Shown here in pieces: positions 51,032-59,226 of a stretch of 64,000 nt of DNA. The stretch's first letter is position 1, and every line of letters starts with the position of its first letter. Under the pieces are notes generated by a model, which saw only the letters and a program-made list of their open reading frames with translations, was not told the origin of the DNA and made no database searches. Both the position numbers and the translations under genes were made by a program. The stretch is from JANNMJ01 sp031425525 (GTDB taxonomy: Bacteria > Bacteroidota > Bacteroidia > Cytophagales > Hymenobacteraceae), in the NCBI GenBank assembly GCA_031425525.1, contig JANPJM010000049.1, positions 1 to 64,000 of the forward strand. Reading direction: 5' to 3'.

Positions 51032-52537
51032 ATGAAAAACGTTATGCAACTCTTCGTCGCGCTTGCCGCGAGTCTTATACTGGCGACTGTGCCCACCGCT
51101 CACGCCCAGCGTTACCGCCCGTTTGGGCCGGGCCGCACCTACCACTACCAGAAAACGGCCGCGCCGTTGGCCGCCGATTCGCTCTTCACGTTTCGGGTAG
51201 ATTCGGCGGCGGTGAGCGGCGCCGATTCGGTGTATTATTTCAACCGTACCGTTCGGCAGAACGCTATGTGGGGTTCGCCAACCGCCAATTTGCGGCGCAT
51301 CAACGTCTTCGGCGGTTGGATGCGCTGGAACGGCGCTACCGGCGTGGCCATCCTCGGCGCCGCCGATACCACCGCTACCGTCGAGTTGCATACCCGTGCC
51401 ACCAACGGCGTAAGCTGGCGGTTTACCGATAGCCTGACGGCGGCCATTACCGCCTTCCGCATCACGGGCTTCCCTGCGCCGGATACCATTCTGACCATCA
51501 CCGTTTCCGATGGCCGCCGGATAGAGATCTCGCGCTGGTTGGGCATCCTCGAAGGCCCCGCCTTCGATTATTACCTCGGCCGTACCTATGCTGCCCGCCG
51601 CCGCCCGCGCCGGTTGGAGTTGGCTGCCGTACCTGAGTTGCAAGTAGGTACTATGGATACCCGTTGGGCGGCCATGTGCGACCTGCAACCCGGCGACACG
51701 CTGCTCTACTACCAGCGCGTAGCAATGCAAGGCCCGCTGGGGCCGGGGCAACAGTCGTCCTCGCTCCGCTCGTGGGAGGCATTGGCGGTACAGCAGCGTC
51801 GGCAGTCGCTCAACGGCGATACGCTGCGTGTCGATTGCCACCTGACCCGCAGGAGTTTGCATTACGACGATGATCAATTCTCGCAACTCGACTCGTCTTC
51901 TTTTATAAGCAACGCCAATTTTCAGTTGCTGTTCATTCGTCCCACCGACGGGTTTTTGACCGGCATCGGCCTCAACAACGCGAATCATTTCGGTGGCCTC
52001 TGGACCAACAGCAGCACCATCGGCTACCAGCACCCCGATTCGCTCGCGAACCGTCCGATTCTGCTGGATCCGTGGATCGCAATAGATGTAGGCGGTACCA
52101 GTGCCTACGCCGCCGGCCTGGGCGAGGTATTGCGCGAAGAGTATGTGGGCGGAGCCGGTTATCGTCAGTCACGCCGCCGCCTGATCGGCTTCGTCAAAAA
52201 CAATGGCGCTTCCCGTTGGGGCATCACCGCTACCCCGGAGCCGCTGAGCGTCCCGGCCGCCTTACCCACTCGCCTGCCTGCCACTCTCGCACCCAACCCC
52301 GCGCCGGCGGGCGCCGCGCCCACGGTCAGCTTCACCTTAGACAAGCCGCAAGCCGCTTCATTGGTATTGTATGATGCCGTGGGCCGCCCGGTGTGGCAAC
52401 ACACCACGGCCGCGCTCGGCGCCAGTGCCCAGCGCGTGCCCGTGGCGCCGGGCGTAAGCCTGACGCCTGGACTTTACCGCCTCCGCCTGACCCTCGCCGA
52501 CGGCCGCCAGCGCGTGCTGCCGCTCGTGCGCGAGTAA
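51032..52537 (+). CDS. T9SS-sorted secreted protein, paralogue 2
   Basis: 501 residues. Signal peptide ending TVPTAHAQ, RYRPFGPGRTYHYQK opening, and the sorting domain LPATLAPNPAPAGAAPTVSF, SLVLYDAVGRPVWQ, TPGLYRLRLTLADGRQRVLPLVRE. The last 23 residues are nearly the same as in paralogue 1, also at DNA level, while the middle has diverged strongly. ATG 51032 gives the signal peptide; the frame opens earlier in the 84-bp spacer. Function unknown. Confidence 0.8.
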   Translation: MKNVMQLFVALAASLILATVPTAHAQRYRPFGPGRTYHYQKTAAPLAADSLFTFRVDSAAVSGADSVYYFNRTVRQNAMWGSPTANLRRINVFGGWMRWNGATGVAILGAADTTATVELHTRATNGVSWRFTDSLTAAITAFRITGFPAPDTILTITVSDGRRIEISRWLGILEGPAFDYYLGRTYAARRRPRRLELAAVPELQVGTMDTRWAAMCDLQPGDTLLYYQRVAMQGPLGPGQQSSSLRSWEALAVQQRRQSLNGDTLRVDCHLTRRSLHYDDDQFSQLDSSSFISNANFQLLFIRPTDGFLTGIGLNNANHFGGLWTNSSTIGYQHPDSLANRPILLDPWIAIDVGGTSAYAAGLGEVLREEYVGGAGYRQSRRRLIGFVKNNGASRWGITATPEPLSVPAALPTRLPATLAPNPAPAGAAPTVSFTLDKPQAASLVLYDAVGRPVWQHTTAALGASAQRVPVAPGVSLTPGLYRLRLTLADGRQRVLPLVRE

Positions 52538-52547
52538 AAACCGCTCG

Positions 52548-52637
52548 CCCGGAGCTTCAGCTCCGGCGCTAATCAACGAGCGGGGCTCCCGCCCCGCCCC
52601 ATCCGTGCGGTATAACGGGGGCTGGAGCCCCCGAACT
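52548..52637. repeat. Cluster of three small hairpins
   Basis: CCGGAGCTTCAGCTCCGG, GCGGGGCTCCCGCCCCGC and GGGGGCTGGAGCCCCC, spaced by short linkers. Same style as GCGGACTTTAGTCCGC at 14506. Found right after the paralogue 2 gene. Confidence 0.75.
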
Positions 52638-52693
52638 TAGGTCGTGACCGGGGTAAAGCTCTAGACGAGCGTAGTCCTGGACGAGCGAAAAGC

Positions 52694-52738
52694 AAAACGC
52701 CCCGCGCAGCCCCGAAACCGGGCCGTGCGGGGCGTTTT
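52694..52738. terminator. Bidirectional terminator
   Basis: AAAACGCCCCGCGC ... GTGCGGGGCGTTTT with A/T runs on both sides, between the convergent paralogue 2 and rplY. Confidence 0.88.
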
Positions 52739-52771
52739 ATTGTCAGCAGAGACCGCCGAAGTAGCCGAAGC

Positions 52772-53365
52772 TTACTTCTTGCCGCCGGCTGCTTTCTTGT
52801 CGTCTTCGAGCTGCGAGCGCAGACCACGTGGGATGGTCACGGTAGCTACTGGCGCGAGCTTGTCGCTCAGGATACGGTAGCCTTCTGCTTGCACGGCGCC
52901 TACTTTGATCGATTTACCCAACTCCAGATCGGCGATGTTTACTTCGACGAAATCGGGCAGGTTTTCGGGCAACGCCTTCACTTTCAGCTTACGCAGTTTC
53001 GTGACGAGCGTACCGCCGGCCATCACGCCGGGCGAGGTGCCGATGAATTTCACGGGGATATCCATCTTCAGCTCCTTGCCGTCCTGCAATTCCAGAAAGT
53101 CGGCGTGCATCAGCACTTCGCTCACGGGGTGCATCTGGTAATCCTGCAACACGGCGCGGTGCGTGGTGCCGTCGATGTTGATGCGCGCCTCATACACGTT
53201 GGGCGAGTACACCAATTCGCGGAACATAATCATCGGCACGTGGAAGTGTACCTGCTCGGCACCACCATACAGTACGCACGGCACCATCGCATCCTGGCGA
53301 AGCTGCTGGGCGTTCTTCTTGCCGAGATTCGCTCTTTTAAACCCTACAATCTCGAGGCTTTTCAT
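52772..53365 (-). CDS. rplY: 50S ribosomal protein L25 (Ctc-type)
   Basis: 197 residues, two-domain CTC form binding 5S rRNA. MKSLEIVGFKRANLGKKNAQQLRQDAMVPCVLYGG is the standard start; then FHVPMIMFRELVYSPNVYEARINIDG, VLMHADFLELQDGKELKMDIPVKFIGTSPGVMAGGTLVTKLRKLKVKALPENLPDFVEVNIADLELGKSIKV. ATG 53365 lies downstream of a perfect promoter; the frame upstream is not coding. Neighbour of prs, a common pairing in bacteria. Confidence 0.95.
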   Translation of the reverse strand: MKSLEIVGFKRANLGKKNAQQLRQDAMVPCVLYGGAEQVHFHVPMIMFRELVYSPNVYEARINIDGTTHRAVLQDYQMHPVSEVLMHADFLELQDGKELKMDIPVKFIGTSPGVMAGGTLVTKLRKLKVKALPENLPDFVEVNIADLELGKSIKVGAVQAEGYRILSDKLAPVATVTIPRGLRSQLEDDKKAAGGKK

Positions 53366-53420
53366 CAGAAAAGAACTATTAAAACCCGTTCGGCCGCCCC
53401 TGTGGCGGCGAATCGGGCCG

Positions 53421-53428
53421 CAAAGGTA
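53421..53428 (-). promoter_or_regulatory. -7 promoter element TACCTTTG for rplY
   Basis: Perfect consensus on the minus strand, about 55 nt before the rplY ATG and inside the 97-bp spacer after prs, so rplY can be expressed apart from prs. Confidence 0.65.
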
Positions 53429-53462
53429 AGGGTTTGGGGGCGCAAAAGCTACTTCAGCAAAG

Positions 53463-54404
53463 TCAAGCAATGAACAGCGACGAAATCGACTCGTGCGTCA
53501 CCACGTTGCGGATGGCGCTCGCGAAGAGATCGGCGAACGTCAACACCCGAATTTTAGCCGACGCCTCGCGCAGCGGAATCGTATCGGACACCACCAATTC
53601 CTCCAGCACCGACGCATTCAGGCGCTCGTACGCCGGGCCGCTCAGCACGGCGTGCGTGCAGATGGCGCGCACCGAGCGGGCACCTTTCTGCTTGATGAGC
53701 TCGGCGGCTTTGCAGATCGTACCGGCCGTATCGACCATATCATCGACCAATACCACGTCCATCCCCTCCACATCGCCGATGACCTGCATCGACGCGATCT
53801 GGTTGGCGCGGCTCCGCTGCTTGTCGCACACGACCATATCGGCGCCGAAAAACTTCGCGAAGTTGCGCGCCCGCACCAGCCCGCCCACATCGGGCGAGGC
53901 GATGAGTAGGTTCGGTAGATTCAGGCTGCGCACGTACGGGACGAAAATCGCTTGTCCGTCGAGGTGATCGACGGGAATGTCGAAAAATCCTTGAATTTGC
54001 CCGGCGTGCAGGTCGCAGGTCATCAGGCGGTCGGTGCCGACGCTCTGGATCGCGTTGGCGACCACTTTGGAGCCGATGCTCACGCGCGGTTTGTCCTTCC
54101 GATCCTGGCGGGCGTAGCCGTAGTACGGCATCACGATGGTGACGTGCTGCGCCGAGGCGCGCTTGGCGGCGTCGACCATTAACATCAGTTCCAGCAGGTG
54201 ATCGGCGGGCGGGAAGGTGCTTTGAATCAGAAAAACCTCGCACCCGCGAATGCTCTCATCGAAGGAGGGCGCCATTTCGCCGTCGGAAAACCGCTGGAGC
54301 GTGAGTTTGCCCAGCGGTTGGCCATACGCTTCGGCCACCTGCTCGGCGAAGGGCTGCGAAGCCGAGCCGGCGAAGAGTTTTACCTGCGGATCGTAACTGC
54401 CCAT
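53463..54404 (-). CDS. prs: Ribose-phosphate pyrophosphokinase
   Basis: 313 residues. Makes PRPP for nucleotide, His and Trp synthesis. Class I signatures: VKLFAGSASQPFAEQVAEAYGQPLG, FSDGEMAPSFDESIRGCEVFLIQST, MLMVDAAKRASAQHVTIVMPYYGYARQDRK, DLHAGQIQGFFDIPVDHLDGQ, and the PRPP loop DVVLVDDMVDTAGTICKAAELIKQKGA. Full-length and canonical. Confidence 0.96.
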   Translation of the reverse strand: MGSYDPQVKLFAGSASQPFAEQVAEAYGQPLGKLTLQRFSDGEMAPSFDESIRGCEVFLIQSTFPPADHLLELMLMVDAAKRASAQHVTIVMPYYGYARQDRKDKPRVSIGSKVVANAIQSVGTDRLMTCDLHAGQIQGFFDIPVDHLDGQAIFVPYVRSLNLPNLLIASPDVGGLVRARNFAKFFGADMVVCDKQRSRANQIASMQVIGDVEGMDVVLVDDMVDTAGTICKAAELIKQKGARSVRAICTHAVLSGPAYERLNASVLEELVVSDTIPLREASAKIRVLTFADLFASAIRNVVTHESISSLFIA

Positions 54405-54459
54405 GGTGCCGCGTCGGCGGGGCGACCGGGATGGTGAAAGTAGCCGCCTTGCCCGGTTC

Positions 54460-54467
54460 CAAAGGTA
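54460..54467 (-). promoter_or_regulatory. -7 promoter element TACCTTTG for prs
   Basis: Perfect consensus on the minus strand, about 55 nt before the prs ATG. Confidence 0.6.
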
Positions 54468-54566
54468 GCCCTGCGGGCGCGGTTGGGCGGGATAAAGGGC
54501 GGTTTCTGCGCGGAATGTTCGCCAGATTTCCCGCGCTGAAACGGCGCAGAAAATTTCCCAAAAAAA

Positions 54567-54601
54567 TCTGACTAAACCCTAAACACCATATCCTAAACAC
54601 T
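54567..54601. repeat. Telomere-like CTAAACCC repeat, second site
   Basis: TCTGACTAAACCCTAAACAC then CATATCCTAAACAC. The first 18 bases match the site at 30649 with one difference. Lies between prs and tRNA-Gln. Confidence 0.6.
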
Positions 54602-54617
54602 TTCCGCCAAAAATAGG

Positions 54618-54651
54618 AAACCCCGGTCGGAATCACTTCCGACCGGGGTTT
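54618..54651 (-). terminator. Terminator of tRNA-Gln transcript
   Basis: Perfect 15-bp stem AAACCCCGGTCGGAA / TTCCGACCGGGGTTT with a 4-nt loop, then CCTATTTTT on the minus strand. Confidence 0.85.
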
Positions 54652-54694
54652 GCCGCGAGCTTCAACGCGGAGGCGACGGCGCGCCAATTTTAGG

Positions 54695-54767
54695 TTGTCC
54701 GACCTGGGCTCGAACCAGGACTCTTCAGAATCAAAATCTGACGTGTTGCCGGTTACACCATCGGACA
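54695..54767 (-). tRNA. tRNA-Gln (UUG)
   Basis: A 73-nt cloverleaf on the minus strand: acceptor TGTCCGA/TCGGACA, D arm GTGT/ACAC with AACCGGCA loop, anticodon stem TCAGA/TCTGA around TTTTGAT (anticodon TTG), T arm CCTGG-TTCGAGC-CCAGG, discriminator A. CCA is not encoded. Confidence 0.96.
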
Positions 54768-54817
54768 AGACAGGCTTCGTGTCTTTTACCGGACAGCTAA
54801 AACTGTTGAAGCGGGCG

Positions 54818-54825
54818 CAAAGGTA
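54818..54825 (-). promoter_or_regulatory. -7 promoter element TACCTTTG for tRNA-Gln
   Basis: Perfect consensus on the minus strand, 50 nt before the tRNA 5' end. Confidence 0.65.
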
Positions 54826-54986
54826 CGGCACGCGGGTTTTGTTGCGCAAGACTGCCGGTAAAAAAAGCTGCTTCAATCCAATGAATATGGAGTGAATGTG
54901 GTGTCAGTGAAGTGTTTTGTACTCGAAAAATCATTAGACGCGCCTTTGATGTTGCCAGATTGGGGGCGATAGACTTTCAAACCAAC

Positions 54987-57272
54987 CTACTCATCCGCCG
55001 CCAACAACAGCTCCAACGCCGTGGCGTGCAACTCGCGCAGGGCCGCCACCGGCGCGAAGTCATCGGCATCGATGCGCACGCTGCCATCGGCCGTCACCTC
55101 GCCGAGCCACGTGAACGGCACGTTGGCGGCTTGTAGGTGCGCGGCCACCGCCGCCTGATGGGCCGGACTGATGCTCAGCACCACCCGGCTCTGGCTTTCG
55201 CCGAACAGGTAGGCATCTTTGCGGAAGGCGGGGTCGGTGCAGATGCGGAAACCGAGGTCGGCCGCCGATGCAATGGCGCTTTCGGCCAGGGCCGCCCAGA
55301 GGCCGCCGTCGGCTACGTCGTGCGCCGATTGCACGTGGCCGCTTTTGATCAGCGCCGCCACGGTCGCTTGCACGGCCAGTTCTTCTTCCAGAATGAACGT
55401 CGGCGCGGGCGAGTTTTGTACGCCGCAGTAGGCGTACAGGTATTCCGAGGAGGCCAGGCAGTCGTGGGCGCGCCCGACGAGCAGCACTTGGTCGCCGGCC
55501 GCGCGGAAGGCCAGGCCGGTGGCGGTGGCGCGGTAATCGGCGAGCAGGCCGAGCATCCCGATGGTGGGGGTCGGGAAGACGGGGCCATCGTCGGACGACT
55601 GATTATAGAAGCTCACGTTGCCGCCCGTGACGGGCGTGCCGAGCGCGAGGCACGCGCGCGACATTCCTTTGATGGCGCCCACGAATTGCCAATAGACTTC
55701 CGGATTATACGGGTTGCCGAAGTTGAGGCAGTTGGTGATGGCCAACGGCTCGCCGCCGCTGCACACGATGTTGCGCGCCGCCTCGCACACCGCGATGGCC
55801 GTGCCCACTTCGGGGTCAGCTTTCACGTAGCGGGCGTTGCAATCGACGGTCATCGCGAGGGCTTTGGTGGTGCCTTTGATTTTGACGAGCGCGGCGTCGG
55901 CCGGTAGGTTGGTGGTTAGCGTCGCGGTACCGACCATCGAATCGTACTGGCGCGCCACCCAGCGGCGCGAGCAGCCGTTGGGCTGGCTCAGGAGCCACTC
56001 GCCGATGGCTACGTAATCTTCGGGTAGGCTGATGGTGTCGAGGTCGAATTGCTGCGCTTCGGCGTAGTAGGCCGGCTCCTGCCACTCGCGGTGGTACACG
56101 GGCGCGCCGCCGCCCAGCACGAGGTCGTCGGCGGGCACATCGGCCACGAGGCGGCCGTGGCGGTAGTAGTGCAGCCGTTTGGTATCGGTCACGCGGCCGA
56201 TGCGGGCGCAGTACAAATCCCACTTGGCGCAAATAGCCTCGATCTCGGCTTCGCGGCCTTGCTCCACCACGATCAGCATCCGCTCCTGGCTTTCGCTCAG
56301 CAGAATCTCGAACGGCAGCATACCCGGCTGGCGCATCGGCACGCGGTCGAGGTCGATTTCCATCCCCACTTCGCCCTTCGCGCTCATCTCCGAAGTAGAA
56401 CAGGTGATGCCCGCCGCGCCCATATCCTGCATCCCCACGACGCACCCCGAGGCGATGACTTCGAGCGTCGCTTCCAACAGTAATTTCTCCTGAAACGGGT
56501 CGCCGACCTGCACGCTCGGCAGCTTTTCGGTCGATTTATCGGAGATGTCTTCCGATGCGAACGTCGCGCCGTGAATCCCGTCCTTGCCCGTGGCGGAGCC
56601 CACGATGTACACCGGGTTGCCCACCCCGGCGGCCGTGGCGCTCACGGTTTTGCCCACTTCCACGATACCCGCCGAAAAGGCGTTCACGAGCGGGTTGGTG
56701 TTGTAGCAGGGGTCGAAAAACAGCTCGCCCCCGACGGTCGGAATCCCGAAGGCATTGCCGTAATCGCCGATGCCGCGCACCACGCCGCGCAACAGACGCC
56801 GGGTTTTGGGCAGCGTGGGGTCGCCGAACCGCAGCGAGTTGAGCTGCGCCACGGGCCGCGCGCCCATCGTAAAAATATCGCGGTTGATGCCGCCCACGCC
56901 CGTCGCGGCGCCCTGGTACGGCTCGATGGCCGACGGGTGATTATGCGATTCGATCTTGAACACGCACGCCAGGCCGTCGCCCAAATCGACGAGCCCGGCG
57001 TTTTCCTCGCCCGCCTTCGCCAGCATCCGCGCCGAATCCTTCGGTAGCTTCTTCAGCCACACGATGGAGTTTTTGTACGAGCAATGCTCCGACCACATCA
57101 CCGAAAAGATGCTCAATTCGGTGAAATTGGGCGTTCGACCGAGGATTTCCTGAATCCGGGCAAACTCTTCGGGCAGCAGCCCCAGCTTGCGGGCGGTGGC
57201 AACGGTCGGTAGCGCCTCAGCGGCGGGCAAATCGGCGGCGGTGGGCGCGGCGCCCGGCGTGGTGTGCTCCAT
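54987..57272 (-). CDS. purL: Phosphoribosylformylglycinamidine synthase, PurL subunit
   Basis: 761 residues, the small PurL form that works with PurS and PurQ. ATP-dependent amidation in purine synthesis. Seen: MWSEHCSYKNSIVWLKKLP, FKIESHNHPSAIEPYQGAATGVGGINRDIFTMGARPVA, GNAFGIPTVGGELFF, VQVGDPFQEKLLLEA, GMQDMGAAGITCSTSEMSAKG and, in the second half, GVQNSPAPTF and HDVADGGLWAALAESA. ATG 57272 is 5 nt after a GACCTTTG box; a few extra codons upstream are excluded. Confidence 0.96.
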   Translation of the reverse strand: MEHTTPGAAPTAADLPAAEALPTVATARKLGLLPEEFARIQEILGRTPNFTELSIFSVMWSEHCSYKNSIVWLKKLPKDSARMLAKAGEENAGLVDLGDGLACVFKIESHNHPSAIEPYQGAATGVGGINRDIFTMGARPVAQLNSLRFGDPTLPKTRRLLRGVVRGIGDYGNAFGIPTVGGELFFDPCYNTNPLVNAFSAGIVEVGKTVSATAAGVGNPVYIVGSATGKDGIHGATFASEDISDKSTEKLPSVQVGDPFQEKLLLEATLEVIASGCVVGMQDMGAAGITCSTSEMSAKGEVGMEIDLDRVPMRQPGMLPFEILLSESQERMLIVVEQGREAEIEAICAKWDLYCARIGRVTDTKRLHYYRHGRLVADVPADDLVLGGGAPVYHREWQEPAYYAEAQQFDLDTISLPEDYVAIGEWLLSQPNGCSRRWVARQYDSMVGTATLTTNLPADAALVKIKGTTKALAMTVDCNARYVKADPEVGTAIAVCEAARNIVCSGGEPLAITNCLNFGNPYNPEVYWQFVGAIKGMSRACLALGTPVTGGNVSFYNQSSDDGPVFPTPTIGMLGLLADYRATATGLAFRAAGDQVLLVGRAHDCLASSEYLYAYCGVQNSPAPTFILEEELAVQATVAALIKSGHVQSAHDVADGGLWAALAESAIASAADLGFRICTDPAFRKDAYLFGESQSRVVLSISPAHQAAVAAHLQAANVPFTWLGEVTADGSVRIDADDFAPVAALRELHATALELLLAADE

Positions 57273-57277
57273 AGGCG

Positions 57278-57285
57278 CAAAGGTC
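57278..57285 (-). promoter_or_regulatory. -7-like element GACCTTTG for purL
   Basis: Seven of eight matches on the minus strand, 5 nt before the ATG; predicts a leaderless mRNA. Confidence 0.5.
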
Positions 57286-57514
57286 AGGAGCGCGGCGCGA
57301 ATGGCTGGGCTGTTCGCAGAATCCAGCAGCAATCGGCTGGGCAGAGCTGAAAACGCGGTCAAGGGCAGTTGCTGCTTGATTGTTTAGGAGGCTATTCAAT
57401 TCTTTTTCGCTGCCTAATGATGACGGATTACTTGAATTTTTGCGCCGGGCGGGGGGATTTTATTGCCCGCTAACGAGGGTGTTTCGCCGGCCGCCTGCTT
57501 TTTCCTTTCTGGTG

Positions 57515-57742
57515 ATGAGTACGCGCACTATTTTTTTGTTGCCCAGCCGGCTTGGGCACAAACGTTCACCTGCCGGCGTGGCGTCCGCGCCTTTGCGTGT
57601 ACAGAGCGGGGTGCCGGCCGACCATCAGCACAAGCCGCTGCTCATCGACGACCTAGCCGACCACGTGCATCTGGCCTTCGGGATGCGCCCCGCCCAATCG
57701 CTCAGCGAGCTGGCGCGCTACCTCCCCTACGCCTTCACCACC
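57515..57742 (+). pseudogene. Decayed Y1 (IS200/RAYT-like) transposase fragment
   Basis: In one frame HKPLLIDDLADHVHL and AFGMRPAQSLSELARYL match the core of small tyrosine transposases (usual form: HKLL.I...PDHIHIF.GM.P.QSLSDL....K), including the HUH motif as HVH. The N-terminus is broken by a frameshift (MSTRT in one frame, HYFFVAQ in another), and the catalytic Tyr part is absent. A remnant, not a working gene. Confidence 0.55.
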
Positions 57743-57954
57743 CGGCCCGACGCGGCGCAGTGTGGTGCAGACCGTGGAATTCCTTCGATGACCGGGTGCG
57801 CTTCACTGGCCGCCGGCCTTGGATTCCGCAGCGCGGCTCCGGCCGCTACGTGGCCTGCAACCCGGGCCACGAAGACCGCCGCCGCCCGTTGGTTTTACAG
57901 CACCCCCAGCGTCGCACCGGCGTAGTGAAGCTGGTGTACCGGCTGTCGTTTTAG
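57743..57954 (+). other. Unidentified 3' coding fragment
   Basis: A different frame is open here and reads VWCRPWNSFDDRVRFTGRR, GSGRYVACNPGHEDRRRP and GVVKLVYRLSF, then stops. It looks like the end of some protein fused to the transposase remnant by decay; I do not recognise the family. Confidence 0.3.
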
Positions 57955-58119
57955 GGGCGGGCGCGGCGGGGCCGCGAGAAGCATTCGGCGTGGCGCTTCA
58001 CCGTTTTGGCGCTTGGCGATGGGCGGGCTTTTCAGCACATATGTTCGTTCGGAGAACGGGACTTTCTGTAACCACAAAACTGTCTGCGGAGCACGAAACC
58101 CCGCCTATTGCAAATGTGC

Positions 58120-58920
58120 TGTTAGCGGTTCGGCTTTCTTGTCTGTCAGTTAATTGTTTCATATTTCTCCAGTTACTGCGAGTCCGATTATTATACCAAA
58201 GAAAATTGTCAATGCTATTACAGACATTGTGTTACTGATAATTACAAGTCGTCTGTTCTCGGGTTTGTAGTTAGAAAACCAAAACGTAAAAGTGCAAAGC
58301 AAACTGTGTCCGAAGTTTTTAGTAACCAACGGTCCAAAATGAAAATAGATTGGTGATAAATCCGTCTCGTTTTCAATGTTGTAGATATTGCTGTTAATGA
58401 AAACCCTCCCGAAAAAAGTCATGAAGAAGATAACCATAATAGCAACAAGGTTCTTGATATAAAATGAAAGGAATAGCTTGTCAGTAAGAGTTACAGGTTG
58501 TCCGCTTGTATAATCGATTTCTTTAACATTATAAGTGTCCTTGCCGAAAGAAACTTCTTCTGTCTCTGTAAGAAGTTTTCCGCTTTTGTCAAACCGCTTC
58601 CAAAAGCCAACTTCGTTATTGTTGTGATAATTGCCAGTCCAATAGTTACCTAAACTGTCGGTGATCGTCCAAAGTCCTTGTCGTAAACAGTGTTCGTCCG
58701 ATTGATTAACTATTTGTCCATTTATCTTTTCAAAAGTCCGACAAGCACCAAGATACATAGTGTCACCGTCACGAATTTCCATTTCTAATTTATATGGTAA
58801 CGTGTCATTGTCCTTAATCATAAACTTTTGTCCAAACGATAAAGTCGTCCAGCAAAGAATTGTGATTATGATTGTCGTCTGTCTCAATGGTTATGTCGTC
58901 TTTTAAGCTGACCGCTAACA
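58120..58920. other. AT-rich cassette bounded by inverted TGTTAGCGGT / ACCGCTAACA
   Basis: A perfect 10-bp inverted repeat at 58120-58129 and 58911-58920 closely brackets one AT-rich gene in GC-rich surroundings. On the left side CAGCACATATG (about 58033) and CAAATGTGCTG (58111-58121) form an imperfect larger palindrome. The layout recalls an integron-type gene cassette, but the boundary words do not fully fit the attC core consensus. Confidence 0.5.
58159..58887 (-). CDS. AT-rich foreign gene: signal peptide, MORN-like region and membrane segments
   Basis: 242 residues, TTG start (a stop codon lies two codons upstream, so it cannot begin earlier). N-terminal signal-like TIIITILCWTTLSFGQ, then a region with repeats of the type GLWTITDSLGNYWTGNYHNN and GFWKRFDKSGKLL, resembling MORN-type or YwqK-like repeats, then two or three membrane segments (NLVAIMVIFFMTFFGRVFI; LVIISNTMSVIALTIFFGIIIGLAV). 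Codon and base use are sharply more AT-rich than in any neighbour, which indicates recent transfer. No function assigned. Confidence 0.75.
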   Translation of the reverse strand: MRQTTIIITILCWTTLSFGQKFMIKDNDTLPYKLEMEIRDGDTMYLGACRTFEKINGQIVNQSDEHCLRQGLWTITDSLGNYWTGNYHNNNEVGFWKRFDKSGKLLTETEEVSFGKDTYNVKEIDYTSGQPVTLTDKLFLSFYIKNLVAIMVIFFMTFFGRVFINSNIYNIENETDLSPIYFHFGPLVTKNFGHSLLCTFTFWFSNYKPENRRLVIISNTMSVIALTIFFGIIIGLAVTGEI

Positions 58921-58926
58921 TCCCGG

Positions 58927-58961
58927 TTGCCGCAACTCGAAGGTAGGGTCAGTTGCGGCAA
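58927..58961. repeat. Inverted repeat TTGCCGCAACT / AGTTGCGGCAA
   Basis: Perfect 11-bp arms, 13-nt loop, 7 bp outside the cassette boundary. The word TTGCSGCAA recurs at 58985 and, with one change, at 59013. Confidence 0.75.
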
Positions 58962-59044
58962 TGCGCCAATGGTACGCAACTGACTTGCGGCAACTCGGCT
59001 GAACTAAAATGGGTTGCCGCAGGTGGGCGGCATCCACCCCCGCC

Positions 59045-59226
59045 CCTGCCAAAACGGCACAAAACCCTGCCAACACCCCACCTTTTCCTGCCATAACCTG
59101 CCTCCGAGGACCGATTACCTCCCTCCGAGGGCCGGTTAGCGCCCTTTGAGAGTCCAGTACCTCCCTCTGAGGGGCCTACGCGGGCCACTGAGGGACTTGC
59201 GGCGCCCTTTGGGGGCCGCGCGGGAC
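59045..59226. repeat. 21-bp tandem array near 59.1 kb
   Basis: Six clear units start at 59101, 59122, 59143, 59164, 59185 and 59206 with core CCTYYGAGGG.CC. Before them CCTGCC recurs at 59045, 59066 and 59087, also 21 bp apart, so about nine units share the period. The minus-strand reading gives heptads (RPSEGGN, RSSEAGY, GPSEGGT). Lies between the AT-rich gene and the efflux operon terminator. Confidence 0.88.

Noticed and set aside
57380..57925. A single intact 181-residue gene
   Set aside because: Only the central 35-40 residues look like a protein family (Y1 transposase); the rest is out-of-frame filler.
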